The position numbers and the translations under genes were made by a program. Source: Ariolimax columbianus (taxonomy: Eukaryota > Mollusca > Gastropoda > Stylommatophora > Arionidae). Taken from it: a stretch of 64,000 bases of DNA. The DNA is taken from the NCBI GenBank assembly GCA_036924085.1, contig JAVGWX010000004.1:81422941-81486940 (forward strand), in the 5' to 3' direction. The stretch's first letter is position 1. Every line of letters begins with the position of its first letter. The notes beneath the pieces were generated by a model. It was not told the origin of the DNA and did not search any database. It was given only the letters and a program-made list of their open reading frames with translations. Below are positions 12,101 to 27,100 of the stretch, piece after piece.

Positions 12101-15100
12101 CTTTCACAACCATATGTGAGCACTGAGATGACATTAGAGTTAAGTATCCTGGGCTTGATAAATTTACTCAGTGATTTAGATTTCCAGATATTCGCTAATT
12201 GGTTGAAAGCATTAACAGACCAGGGTGATTCGGGTGAGAATTTCCTTTGTTGCATTTCCATTTTGAGTCATTTTACTGCCTCAATAGGTGGAATTCTCCA
12301 CTATCTGTATCACTTGACTATTGAGCTGGACATCAGCTCCCTGTGAGTGTGAGATTGGTGATTTTAGTTTTGAAGGCATTTATCTCAAGCCTCAATAGTT
12401 CGGTCATGTAGCAGAAGTTTGTCGATATTCTCCTGCTCATCTTAAACACTATCATTGGTAATGGATAAAGGTAAACTTTTTAAGTTGACCAGTGACCGTC
12501 TCTTGTATGAAGACACTGCAATCGATGAACAGGCAATGTGAAGATGTAGCAATGAATGAGCTGAGAGCAGCCATTGACTCATAGGTGGTTGCTTGTGCGG
12601 GGTCGGCAAATCATAGCCAACCAAGATTCTATTCTACCTTCAAGTGGCAGCTCCCAAAACAACCTACGCCCATGCAGTCTGGTTAAGAGAATAAGGAAGT
12701 GAAGAGAAACCAGGTCCTAAATTTCTTGTGCTGAAAGACAGCTTCCCTATGAACTATGACACGACGTAACAAAATTCCACTTTCAGAATGAATGCCGAAG
12801 ACGAAGATTGCAAAATTTGAAATCATTCATGGATCTAACAGGTTGGAGCAGGATTATTTATAACCAGTGAGATATAATAAGTACAATCATACAATAAGGT
12901 GGACTATACACTGGAGTTGTAGATTTGGATGTGAAGGTCTGTTTAGCTGTTTGTAATTCTCAATCAATGCTACATTGGGGAATGTACATGCTTTGAGTTT
13001 GGTTGATGTATGAGGTATTTGTGTCTTTTGGGAAGTCCGGTGATAGTATTTGTGAGTCCTGAGCAAGCATTTTATTTATCATTTGTATTTTTACAGAGGG
13101 TGCCACTGGAAATAACCATGGGGTTGTTAGCTGGCTGAGTTTGTTGAGTTCTGGGGATGGCAGTGGTGATATCAACTTATCTCCAGAGTCCTACAGTGAA
13201 GGTGATTGTTGTGTTTTGTGATGGACATGTGCTAAATTTGGATGTTAACCTTTACAGCTCGTGAATCACCGCTATGCGAGTTACGTCATGAATTCGCAGG
13301 TTTGCATCTTACGTTATTCTTGCATAGCGACGGGCGTTCTAATCAAATGTAAAAACGAACGGCTACGTAGAAATAGTATGAACAATACTGCTCTTTTGAT
13401 TGTGCAGAGTTCCAACATCCGTCATGTACCAACAATGGCGATCGTGGAATTAGTTTTAGGTGTTTGGAAATGATTTCTTATGTTTTTCGCTTGGATTTGA
13501 AGATTCAACCATTATTGAGGGGAGTCAAAGCTTTTGCAACAGATTTTTCCGAGGTAGTTCTGTTTAGATTGTTTATTTAGATGCAATAATTACGTTTATA
13601 GTTGAAAGTGACAGATACAGCCATTTGCCGTAAACATCAGTAATCTGTTGTCAGCAATTTTTTTATTTTTTTTATTTCAACCAAGGTATGCTGATAGCAG
13701 GAGAGTCTAAATGTGTGTGATGTTTTTCAATACTATCATCTTTATTTTTTGTTATCTCAGAAACTAGCACACACACAACAACAAAAATAACACCAACAGA
13801 TTCTTTATTAATTTATTTCTCTACTCTCAAACAAATCATATCCATAGACCATCAAATGAAAATGTTACAGGCTCTGAAAGTAACAACCATATTTAAACGA
13901 CGTGACGTCCTGAAAAATAATTAGGCGACTGGAAATTTCTTAATTTTATAATGTATGGTAGTAACATTAAACATTGACGCAAACTTAATATACGACTGCA
14001 TTATTTTTCAGAACGTCACGTTTTACTATGGTTGTTGACTTTGAGAGCCTGTAAAATTTTCATTTGATGGTCTATTGATATGATAATTAATCTAAAAGAG
14101 TAGGCAACGGCAGCTGCCCGAACAAAATTTGAGTTAAAAATCTATCCAAGTTATTTGCACCTTTCCCCATGTGGATAAGAGCAGCTATAGATGGCGCCTA
14201 ACTGGCTGCGGGTCTACTTAGCTCTAGTGTGTTTGAGTCTATTAAGATGGACTCGCACATCATTTAAACCACTCTCCAGAAACTGGTTGTATACAGACTC
14301 TGTAGAGTCTTCTAAATCAGTATAAAGACATTAAGTTAAATGCACCCCACCAGCACACACTTTCGCAAATCCAGAAAACCTACCCCCCTCCTGTAGGTTT
14401 TTATTTGTATCACTCCCATTTTCTGACACTGGAATCATACACTCCCTCCCGCAGTACACTCGTACTCACAATCAATCTTTATCCTTATCTCTAGCACTTC
14501 CTCCCATCTCACAAACATGCGACCTCTCCCTCTCTCGCTATTTCAGTAATACTCCTCTTCCCTGTTACTTTCAATTTATCTCTTCTCTCACACACACACT
14601 CAGTTGATCAATCATCCATTATCCTCTTTACGTACAATCTATCTCCTCTCTCACACACTCTCATGTTCAACAATCCTCCTCTCCTCCAATCTGTCTCCTA
14701 TCACAAAACACACTCTCATGTCCAACAATCCTCCTCTCCTCCAATCTGTCTCCTATCACAAAACACACTCTCATGTCCAACAATCCTCCTCTCCTCCAAT
14801 CTGTCTCCTATCACAAAACACACTCTCATGTCCAACAATCCTCCTCTCCTCCAATCTGTCTCCTATCACAAAACACACTCTCATGTTCAACAATCCTCCT
14901 CTCCTCCAATCTGTCTCCTATCACAAAACACACTCTCATGTCCAACAATCCTCCTCTCCTCCAATCTGTCTCCTATCACAAAACAGACTCTCATGTCCAA
15001 CAATCCTCCTCTCCTCCAATCTGTCTCCTATCACAAAACAGACTCTCATGTCCAACAATCCTCCTCTCAACTCCAGTCCTTTCTGCTTTAACTAATACTC

Positions 15101-18100
15101 TACTTATGAAATCTGTTTTCTGCATCTTTCCACTCAGGACTTGCCCAGGCAGCTCTTACGCCCAGCCAGGATTCCATGTTGCCACCAGACTTCCTCACAG
15201 GAGGTATGTAGTTTATTTCCCATTGTCTATTGCAGTGTTTTACACTTGCGGATCGTTGAAAATAGGAAAGAAATTTTGCAGACCAGTGAAAATATTAAAA
15301 TTATTTTGCTGATAGGTCTTCTTTCTTTTATATCGTCATATAGTGTTCAGAGACTTGAATTGCCCTGTCATTCGCTTTCAGCATATCACTCTTATCACAT
15401 GTATATGGGAGGTTCAGACAACTCATCAGATGACCTGGATCTTCTAACGCACCACAGTCACATGTATCACCATCCAAGATACCTCATTTCTTCATGTTCC
15501 TCCTACATTGTGAAACACCAGTTCAAAGTCTATTTATTGTCTTCGTTCATGGTGCTTTGGTATTGAAAGAATTAGCCACTAAGTCGTTTCCAGAGAACGC
15601 CCGATCACGGATAGGTGAAAATATGAAACATCTTTCACGCATAGCTCAGACACAAATAAAAACTATTATTTATGTAGTATTTTGTGTATAAGTTTTCTAA
15701 TGTAATTTATCAAATGAAACTTCAATAATTGTTTAAAATAACCAGTAACCGAGCAGTAAATACAAAAACTAATAATAGAACGTTTTTGAAAAAGCAATTT
15801 TTCATTCAAATAAAGTTTGTGTGAAATCTGCTGCTGCTTATGTTTTTGTTTGGAATATTTGATAATAGTGGCTAAAGCCTTGTTTCTGAGAGACGAGGTG
15901 ATGCATTGAAATGCCATCTGTTTCTTTGTTTGATTTTGATCACTGACAGGTTGAAAAAGTTTTCTTACACAAATAGGTAGCCGAAAATATAACCAGCCAT
16001 TTAATAGCTCTGTAACTATGTATATATTGGATATTAATTTTCCAGTGATATTCAAAATTGAAACAATAATTGCTTTTTATGTTTGGACAACAGTGACATC
16101 AGAGGACAGCTGGATCATGTTTTCTTTTTCACGACCATTAAGTGCGCATAAGTTGATGTCTTCCATGAAAGGGTAAAGCCGCAATAACGTTTTTGCAGAC
16201 CAGTTGGAAATTTATGCGGACCGCCACCAGTTCACAAACCAGTGGCTGAGAAACACTGGTTTATTGTATTGTTTAGTCCTTGGTCCCAAATACTGTTGTG
16301 ACAGAGAACTCTAAATTCTAATCTTGGTCAATTATGAGTCGCTGACTGCTGTTGGGTCATTCCGTGCTGCATTTTCAACACCTGCAATTATGATCTAAAA
16401 TATAGTATAATTAAACTATCTATGACATAAGTATTCATAGTAAAAAGTAATATAATTGTATGAAGTATTAACTCCAGTCGACCCAGCTGTAAATAGGTAC
16501 CTGAAAAGTTATGGAAGAAAAAGACAGTGAAGGGATCAAGGTGCATGAGCTGTAGCAATCAAAATGGACTGCTAACATTAGGGCCAGCGATCCTGACCTG
16601 CCAAGACCCTTCTCCACCTCCACGTGATGAACCTGGATAACGGCAGACTGGCTAAGCAGAAGGGATCGAAGAGGAAACGCTAACCCGGTATCCAAAAATG
16701 CCATGCTTAAGTCGGATGTGTCGGACCGAAAGGTGCAAATATTGCAGTCGAGCCGTAAACTATGACATATGCATTCTGTTCTCTGAACTAAATCCTACTA
16801 CTTGCAAAGTCCTTTTTTAGGGTTTGGTAGTGGGCATTTGAGAACAATCAAGAAGATGATGGTGGTGAGGAAGCAAACTGGTCACCCCACCTCACACAAG
16901 CTATGACTGGTATACAAAAGTCTTTATTTCTGGCCAGTGGTTTAAGTTGGCTGAAGGACACCTTTAATGTAGGTGTGGGATACCGTTTCTTCTTCTTCGT
17001 TGATCCTCAGATCAAGGTTCCGGTTTCTATTACAAAGGACACCATTGTTTGTAAGGCTGTTTTATCTCCTTACAGTTTTTGTCTCATATCTGTCTCGCGA
17101 GGCTAGTATTGTTTTCTCTTCTCCTGTGTGAGCATGCACCTTTGTAGGATGTGTTCCACGGTCATGGTATGCTCCCCACAAGGACACTTATCTGTCCCAA
17201 TCCTCATTTTGTTGTAAAGATGACCCTTGAGCTTGTTATGCCCAGTTCTTAGTCTGAAGATGATGATTTGCTCTTCTCTAGTTAAGTTAAAGTAGCTGTC
17301 TTCTTTTCGGAAGTCACAGTGTTGATCAGCCCATTTTCCCTGAAAGTTGGCTTTAATTATGGTCTTGGCCTCATTATATGTGATGCTCAGGTCTATTTTT
17401 GTGGATGCTCCTCCACACTTTGCTAGTTTGTCTGCAGCTTTATTGCCTTCAATATTGCAGTGGGATGGGATGCACTGTATGACCAACCTTGGGTGTTCTG
17501 CTGAGAGCTGTGTCAGGGAGAACGTACATTGCTCGAGATCTTCATCTTTGTGTGTTGTTTTAGCGCTGCTAATACTGAAGTGGCATCAGTCAGGAATACT
17601 ATGTTTTTTTTGTGGATATTTTTATCTTGGATTGCAAGCTCAGCTATGGCTTTCAGTGCCTCTGCTTCTGCACTGAAGTTATTGGAATATGTTCCTGTTG
17701 TTAATACTCAAGTTTTTTTTTTCTCAATTACTTAGTCTGTAATAGACCCCTCCACCTCCATTGGATGTGGCTTTGTATATACGTGTATCCGTGTTCCTGT
17801 GGGAGTACTCTCCTAAGATATCCTTATGTAATAAATTTCGTTTCTAAATCTGTTTGAGTTCCCTTTTTTCCTATTCCTTCTATGGTCTCTACCATCTCAA
17901 GGGACATGGCTTTTTTCCATGGTGGGATTTGGGATGTATATTTCAGATCTCTAACCACTGCCTGACTTATGATTTGGTCTGCTCTTGCAAGTTCTTTTGT
18001 TTTTGATATGAAGTGGTTTCTCTTTAATCTCCCTCTTCTCATGCGATTTATCCTGTCATATATTGGGTGATCAGGCATTCGCTTGAACTTCTCCCCCTGC

Positions 18101-21100
18101 TGCAGTGTTTTTTTATCTCTGCATGTCTCCATACTTTCGATTTGTGTGATGCTCTCCATTGTATTTTTTAGGTGTTGTTCTGATAGCTCCAGTAATGATA
18201 CGTATACCTTGGTTTTGGGTTGTATTTATTTTTTGAAAGTTATTCCCGTATTCTAGCACTCGTCTCACATAGCATGTGTACAGTTTCTTTAGGGTGCCCA
18301 TGTCAGCTCCCCATGTTGAGCCTGATATCTTTCTCATTATGGCCATTCTGTTCTTAGCTTTGTTGGTGGCTTTTTTTATCTGGTTTTTCCATGTCAACCT
18401 TGGATCCATTGTTATTTCTAGATAAGTTGGACTTATGTCAAGAGGGAGAGTCTGGCCATTTATGATCACTCCTTGGGGCTTGGGAGATAGGGAGAAGATT
18501 GTTTACGTGGTTTTGGTGTTGTTTATACGATACCGTTTAATTTTGCATTATTAACTTGTCTAAATTGTTGCTATATCCCCTCTAAAGCATTGCCATTTTT
18601 GCTGTTGTCTGTTTCAAAGTCGAGTCTACGCAAATCAGATGCAGAGAAAATAAATACAGCCAAAGTTTAATATTTCCTTGAGAGACCACATCCAAAGTGT
18701 TGTCGACCATGCATCAATACAAAAGTACAGAAAATGACGAATGGACATGGAGGGTGTCTTTCTTGTTGCCAAACAACTACAACCATCGAGATGGAGAGAT
18801 GATATATTGATACCCCAGGGCAAAGGACAGACACACATTTAAATTGTTTTTAGGGGGCTGTGTGGATTAGGGGTTAAGTGATGCGTCTTACTACCGAAAG
18901 GTGCTGGGTTCGCTCCCCAATCACAGCACCGGCCATTATCCCATGGCAGCATACCTTTAGAAACTGCAGGAGGAAGCAGACCCTTACATAAAATGTATGC
19001 CAAAGTCAAATGCACTGGGCCGACAGACACAAAATAAAAACAGTGCAATGCATACTGCCTTGGAGAAAAATAAATAAGGCGAGCGCCAAAATAAACTGCT
19101 TTTGGCTACCTGGCATCGGGCAACCTTGCGTGATTGAATACTAGGATTCAAGCAAGTATGTATTTGAATATCTATGTAGGCATGTGGTAACTACTATACC
19201 CTTTTATCATATTTTCAGGAATGGCAGATCAGGCATTACTGACCTCATCAGGAGAGACACTGCCTGACCAGAGCTGCTCCACGCTGATCTCGCAGCTCAT
19301 GGTTTCGACTGGTGCAGGTGTCACACTGACGTCCCCAGATGTGGCTTCATCATTGAGTACATCAGCCGAAGTATCATTACATGCACAGCCACACCAACAG
19401 CATCTTCATCAAACTCTGCCGCAACAACAAATGTTCATTGATGATCAGATCGACCCCCGGTTGCTTGAGGCTGGCGACATATTACAGGTGAGAAACTGGG
19501 AGTTTTATGGCTGTTTTTTTTAACTTGTTGAATTCTTTTGATTTAGTTGAGTTAATAAGGGCAGTCATGGACACTCTACAGAATGATGAAGAGACGGAGG
19601 GTTGTGAAAGTGCAGATGATGATAGATTTGAGAGTAACTAAGGAAGAAAGTGTGTTTTGTCTGGAAAGATCCAAAGAAAACGAAGTCTAACACCTGACTG
19701 AGACTCTGAGTATATATATACACTTGGCTGGCTGCTTGGGCGGAGAACGGCGGACTTATGGAAATGTCCCCTGTATGATGATGTTGGTTCCTAGAATCAA
19801 GAATCAATGTTTTGATATTTCTTTGGCACACTAAAATTCTGAAATAGCCACCGCCTTTGTTCATAATAAGTTCATGAGTGATGTCCCTCAAGAAGGTAGT
19901 TATTCCTGCGCGGGTCCCAACCCTGTCTCCGGTCATTTAGATTTGTCACAAAGTGACCAGTTAACGATTGTATTGTCCATGTCCACTAGAGCCGCCCCAG
20001 CTCGGACTTGCTGGCGCTGTGAAGGTCTGGGTTGGCATTGGCCATCTCTTTCCTGATCGGAGGGCCAGTTATGATCAGGATTGTTGGTTTCACTACTTCT
20101 GTCAGGCTACTGCATCTCTCCCTCTGCCCCTGCCACCCGATGTTCATTTTCTAATTGGCTGCCCCTTGAGAAGTGCACTAATGAGAATGCTGGAACATGG
20201 TTTTCATAGATTTTCTGCATGATACCTCCATGGAAAAAGTGATAGTAATATAGACAGCAAGGTTACAGGGGACTAAAGCATTCAATAACGTAGACAACAA
20301 AAGCCAGCGGACACACACACATGATGTGGAGGGTTAGGGAGGATGAAATATAACGCACAAAATAACTACTACACTGTGAAATTAAAACAATGGGGTGGTG
20401 GCTCTGATGTACGAATCCATTTCTAACATTGTTATTGTGAACCCACCCGAGAGGTGAAAGCATAAAGGAACGATTGAAGGACGGAATGGGCTAGTGGTTA
20501 AGTGACACGGCTCACGACCCTAAGGTTTTGGGTTCACTCCCCAATCACAGCACTGGCTGTTATCCCGAGGAAGCAAACCCTTAGAAAATGCAGAAGGAAG
20601 CAGACCTTTACATAAAATGCATGCAGAAGTCAAATGCACTGGGCCAACAGGCACAAAATAAAAACAGTACAATGCACACCGCCTTGTATATAAAAAAAGG
20701 AACAATTTTGGGCTTCAATGACTGCATGCCCATTATCGATAAAAGAAGGAAAAATATCTATCCAGTTTGATGTAAGTGAAAAACCCAGCACAATGATAGA
20801 GATGGTGCACGAAACTTATCCAATTATGATCCACTATTGGTGGCATGCAATAAAAATAGTTGTTGTTTGCAAATGCCCACAAGGAGAAGGTTACTCTTTT
20901 GTGCGCCCTGAAAAGGACGTTAAGTGGCGGGTTGCAGTAGCTATCCTCACATCCCGAGCATGCTGATGAAGGTGGGCCAGGCTCCTCCAGGCAATTGTGC
21001 TATGCTCGGCTTCATCTGTGTGTTGCACACTACTACAGGGATCATGTCGATCCTTCGTCTCCTTAGCCAGGCTACCACGAAAACAGTCAAATTCCAGGGA

Positions 21101-24100
21101 GGGCTACTAGGAAGCTGAAATGGAGGTCTTGGCCAGTATGTTTTGCCTGACCCTGACTAACATGTTCGATCAGTATATTTTGCATGACTCCCCAATCAAA
21201 ATAGTAATATGAATCCACATCAGGCGATGGAAGCAGATAGAATAGTACAAACAACCCAATGAAAGGGCTAAGCAGCCAGTTAACAACCTGTAGCACTCCA
21301 ATGTCCTGTCTCTTTGAACCAGCTCGGCCTGCAAAAACGGTGTGCGGAAAAAAAAATTTTTTTTTTTGAACGGAGTCACTCCTGACAGCCATTTTTTACT
21401 GCTGACTACGCCCTCCATATATACACGATATTTTGCCGGTTAAAGTATCGTATGTGCGATTACAAATGGCTTTTGAACAGTTTTAATTTTGTATACGCCG
21501 TTTGGAGCAAGCCAACTTTTTGCGAAAGGGGAAGTAGGTTGTTGAGAAAGATTTTTATCGCGTAGATCTGTTTATTTTGTTTGTTTAAATGAAAGAACTA
21601 CGTTTGAATTGGAAACTAACAGTTGTGTAGATATTGTAAACACAGTATCGATACGTTGTTGTGGTTTCCATGGTTTTCTATCGAAGCGACTAGGCCTAGT
21701 GGTCGAGTCCAAATTTTTCCCGAGATTTTCATAAATTTTCAACTTCATCTTTTTAAATCTCAAAAACTAACAAACATACAACAAAAACAATAACACCCAC
21801 ATGTTCGTTATGCTATTGTGTATCTACACACGAGAAAAACATATTTATTGACAAACAAACATAAAAGTTACAAATTTTGAAAGACGACTACCACAGCGAC
21901 TAATTAAGAAAATTAATTAGGTCAAATTTAGTCACTAATTATGTAGCGTGCCTAAGGTTAAGCACTAGGCCGGAAACCAACTTTTAAAGTGAAAGTTGAA
22001 TCGGGAAAAAAATATTTTATATTTGTCTGCATCACGTTCTAGTTAAATTTGAGGTCCAAAGATGGCAACTAGCATGCCTGTGGCAGGAGTTAGAAATTGT
22101 AAAAGGTGCGATTCCTGTATGAAAAGAGAAATGTCAGGTCTTTCCAGTCCTGCACTAATTTTGCAGATTTGTGGCTCTCAGTCCGGACCAATTATCAGAA
22201 TTCAGTATGCCAAAGTTTTATTTTTTTTTAAATGTATTAATATTGAACCAATTGAGCTAACATTGTCATTTAAACATCGTAAGACACATAATTAAACTGT
22301 CTATGGCATGAAGCATTCATAATAAAGATTATACTAGTGGGCGTTCAAGTCAAACCAGGACAATTTTTAAGTGGTCAAATTGACATTTATATGGTTTATA
22401 TAATCTCCTGCAACGTTTATGCACTTATCCCAGCGTTTAAGTAATGCTTTAAAAACTTCAGCGTAGAAAGATTTGTCAATATGTCTGAACCAATCCAGGG
22501 CAGTCCTAAGGTGGATGTGGCAATTACCTCACAGTCGAGTTGGTGTAGATGGTACATAGTGTGGTGAGCCACATGATGTCGAGCAGGCTTAAACTCTTCT
22601 ATGTCGGTCATAAGCATAAAGCAATCTTGGCACCCACCGTGCGCTAACCTTCCGAAAATGCAAATGTTCATGAATAAACGTGTTCACGGTACCCAGAAAA
22701 AGCAATTTTGCGACAGGTTATGTGGCGCTTCTTCAGGATAAGGCGTTCCATAATTTGAATATTCATAGGAATGACTGGTGGGTTGAGACAGATGTATGGC
22801 CTTCTCTAAAACATTTTCACCATTCAAATGTCTTACTGTGGCTGAGTGTCTCATCACCGTATTGTGATTGCAGTCTTCTGTACATTTTCGTGGGTTTCAC
22901 GCCTTCTTTCACAAGAAATTTTATCACAACACGCTGTTCCATGCAAGCACTAGCAATGTTGTTCGCAATTTTTATTTATCTGTCACATGACTGGGCCACT
23001 TAGCGGTAATAGGGACACAAATGCCCCTAACTAATGATAGTAATTCCAGCACGCTATAACCCATTCAGGTAGAACTGGAACAAAAAGTCCCAGTTTGATT
23101 TGAACGCCTCTCATTGTGAGGCGTTAAATGGCATTAATGCTGAAGTGAAAATTGGAGCGGAAAAATTATTTTGTTGCTCACTGTGTTGTGTGTTTAACCA
23201 ATATATCCATCAATTCCTTTACACATACCCTTCATACTATGTGTCCCAGTCAACGTCTAAAACAGCGTGCTGAACACCCACAAGTAATTCAGATGCGGGA
23301 TCATTGAAATGATCAAATAATAAAATCATTTCACCAGGCCAGCGAACCATAGCTCCCAAGACCCTTCTACACCTCCACGCGGTGATCCTGCATAACAGGC
23401 TGCAGCAGGCAGACTGGCTAAGGAGAAGGGATCGAAGAGGGAATGCTAACCCGGTACTCAAAAAATGCTTGCTGAAGTTGGAGTGTTGGACCGAAAGGTG
23501 CAAATATCGCAGCCAAGCTGTAAACTACGACACAACGCATTCCGTTCTCTGGACTACATTCTGCTACTTACCCTTTCAGGGCTTGGTAGTGGGAGATTGA
23601 GAACGAATGAAGAAGAAAATCTGGAAATGGTTTAACTTCTGTTGTAGCTTCTGTAACATTCTGCTATTATTGATTTTTGTTGTTAACCCTAACCCAATTT
23701 CTGAACATTGATGTCCAACATGCCCACTTTATTAGACCTCTCCTGCAGTGTCCTCTCTGGTTGGTTGACCCTGCCAGGATCACAAGATTCCTGCCACAGT
23801 AGCTCTTAGGATCATCATTGCATGAAATCCTACCTTATCAAGGTGCGAAACTGAGACGTTAGTCCAGTCAGGCACAACATGTTGATCAGGACGTTGCGTC
23901 AGGGACAGGCACAATACACTGACCAAGACCACAATTTCTTTTCCATCTAGCGTTCCCTGGAAACAGGCTGTTTTCAACGCAACCTGACTGATGAGATGTG
24001 AATCTATGTGATCCCCGTAGTAGTGAGCATCATGCAGATGAACCCACAGCATAGCACAACTGCCTGGAGGACCGCAGTTCACCTTCATCAGCATGCTCGT

Positions 24101-27100
24101 GATGTGTGGAAAGCTACTACAACCCGCTACTAAACATCCTTTTCAGGGCACACAAAAGAGTAAACTTACTCATTGTGGACATTAAACAACAACACCCTTA
24201 TCAAGGTGGAAGACACGGGACAACACTACCAAACAAAAACCATCATTTATTTCTATTGCTGTGGTCTTTTGCAGGGGGGGGTTCAAAAAATGAATAAAGG
24301 TATGCTCTTGCAATAAACTTGCAGTTCCATCTGCGTTAGAAGAAGAAAAAAATATGCATCATCTGAGTTTAGAGCCTGTTCCCAATCATTTGGTTGGTCA
24401 GGAGGCATAAATTCAAACCGCTCGTGTGACTGTATTAACCCCAACTCTGTTTGGTTTCTTCAGCAACAGGAGAGAATGTCATTTGAAGCCGTGGAAAGAG
24501 GAAAGAAAAGTCAGATCATGTTAGAGAATATGCATGGCTCAGCCCGAACAGATCCCCGAAGCAACGACATCATTAGTCAGCGTGCATTGAAAAGGTGAGG
24601 TCAAAGATTATTAAATGGGGTCAAAGATATATTAAAGATTAAGACCAATAGTTAGTGTGCGTTAAAAAGGTACAGTTAAAAGTCACATGAAGCTAATTAG
24701 CCAGTCTCTATTGAAAAGAAAAGGTCACTGGAAACGTTTCCATAGTCAGCAAGCATTGAAAATGGTAATTATAGGTCATCAAGAAGTGTATCCATATTCT
24801 TCACAATGCACTGAAAAGGTTGGGTCAAAGGTTGCCAGAAGTGTATCTGCATTATTTGTCAGCGTGCATTGAAAAGTCACAGGGCATCAGACGTGTATCC
24901 ACATATTCATCGCTGTGGTTGAGAGGTAAGACACTCACCTCTCAAAGCGATGGACGGAAACGGCATTCATTCGAACTCCGCAGGTTTCAAATGACTCCTT
25001 GTCTCAAAGGCAGTTAGACCAGAGGGCCTGAATTACCTCCAATCGTTTTGACTTATGTCTTGCCACTGGCTCAAGGTAGTTCGGGACCAGAGAGTGAGGT
25101 AGATGACCCAACTCATATGTCAGGTATCCATTTACAGCAAGGTTAACTGGAGTAGCGGTCATGCCAGGAACGAAGTAACGCTCTGATTTTTTTTGTCCGT
25201 CCGTGATTTCAAACCCCGGCACATTGTAATTCCAGTCTTAGCAAGCTAGCTCACTTTTGACTAGGCCAGTGTTTCTCAACTGCCTGCCCGCAAAAAAAGG
25301 AATTGTGCTTCAAGTCACAAACTACGGAGGTCAGCTCGACATGATCTAAGCTCTGGCTGGCTATTGCTTAAACTCAAATGCAGTCAGCTACACAAGTATC
25401 CGTACTTTTAGAACACAAAAGTTCATCTAAATTTGGCGTGTTGGTTTATCAAAGCAAATCAATGGGGGGGGTGTTTAGAGTTGCCTACAAATATCAATAT
25501 ATGTAAATTATGTCATTAGAAAATTGATTGACAAGTTTTAGAGGTTAATTTATCTACTTGTGGCATTTTGGACGGCAAATTATGTGTGGTATTGTGTTGT
25601 AAAATTTGAATTTCAACAAGATAGAGACAAAATAAAGTCAAAGACCAAATATTTTTAATTGTCTTAAAATGTTTCCTATTTTCACCTGTGTGCGAAAAAT
25701 ATTTCCCATTTATACGGGTCCGAAGGTATAAGAAGGCTCGGAAACGCTGGTCTAGGCCATGCACTCAACCTTTTTTTCAAAACAAGAGCCCAATTACACA
25801 TTTTTGTGTTCAGGGCCATTAAATGTGTAAAAATTGTCTTTTATTTTTTATTTCTTTCTTCTTCTTCTTCTTCAAACGCTGTCAAACGTCAACCTGTATT
25901 TTTTCGAAAAAAGCAGCTGTCAACACTGCCATAGAGCTTGTCTAGTGTTGCCACTGGTGATGGCCACATGTGCTTTCTCTGGTCCTCGTATGTCGTGCAG
26001 TTTTGCAGCAAATGTTCAGCGGTCAATTTCCCGGTACCACAAGTGCATTCGTCAGTGCCACCTATCTTCAGTTTATTGAATAGGTGGTACCTCAGTCTGT
26101 TGTGGCCTGTGCGAAGTCTGAAGACCACGACCTGCTCTCTTCTGTTCAACTGGTAATAGGCATTTTTTGTGTAACCAGTATGTTCTGTTTCCCATTTGGT
26201 CATGTATCTGGCCCTAATAAGCCTTTTGGACTCTTCGTAGGTCACACTAGAATCTGATTGTGGTAGTCTTGCACCTTCTTTTGCCAGTCTGTCTGCCTCC
26301 TCGTTGCCTTGAATGTTATAGTGGGATGGACTCACTCTACCACTACTCTTTTTGGTGCGGACTGCTGGCACAGTTGACAGAGTCCTGCTCTTAATTAAGT
26401 TACGGCCAGGGCATCTGTAAACAGGACTATCTGGCTTTCATTGCTTTCGCCTGTCAGCATTGCTTCTACTGCAGCTTCAGTGCCTCTGCTCTGAAATTGC
26501 TTGAGAATTTTCCAGTTGCCACTGACAGTGTTATTTTTCTACCATTTGGTAGGCTCAGGAATACCCCTCCCCCTCCATTCTGTGTTGTGTTTGTTACAGA
26601 ACCGTCGGTGTATGCATGAGGGGTCCAGTCCATGCTTGGGTAGTTTTCCGCTATGTACCTCAGGGTTATGTCTCTTCTTTCTTTTTCAGTCTGGCTGTTC
26701 TTGTTTCCAATACCTGGTTTATTTTCTACCACCTCCGGAATGATATGCTGCTTCCATGTGGGTTTGCGTACAGTAGGGATGGGCTTTGGTATTGTTTTGG
26801 TGTTCATTTGGGTCTTCGCTCATCTTTGCTTTGGCTATTTCTGCAAAGTTTCTCCACTTTAGTTTCCCATTTCCAAATCTATTTAGTCTCTGATGCATTG
26901 GATGGTCTGTCAGTCTTCTGAGTTTCTCTGCTTGCTGCTGGGCTCTGCAGTCTCTTCTGTCGGTAATGGATTGCAGATTTGTAATCTTTTCAAGTTCTAT
27001 AATTGACGATGACTTCATGCCTCCTGTTATAACTCTCATGGCTTGGTTTTGAAGTTTGCTAATTCTATCAAAGTTCGCCTTTGCTGCTGTTGTCCATGCC

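Noticed and set aside
14604..15312. Three long overlapping plus-strand frames (142-179 codons)
   Set aside because: They are produced by a stop-free 55-base minisatellite whose period shifts the frame at each unit. There is no domain, no start context and no splice logic.
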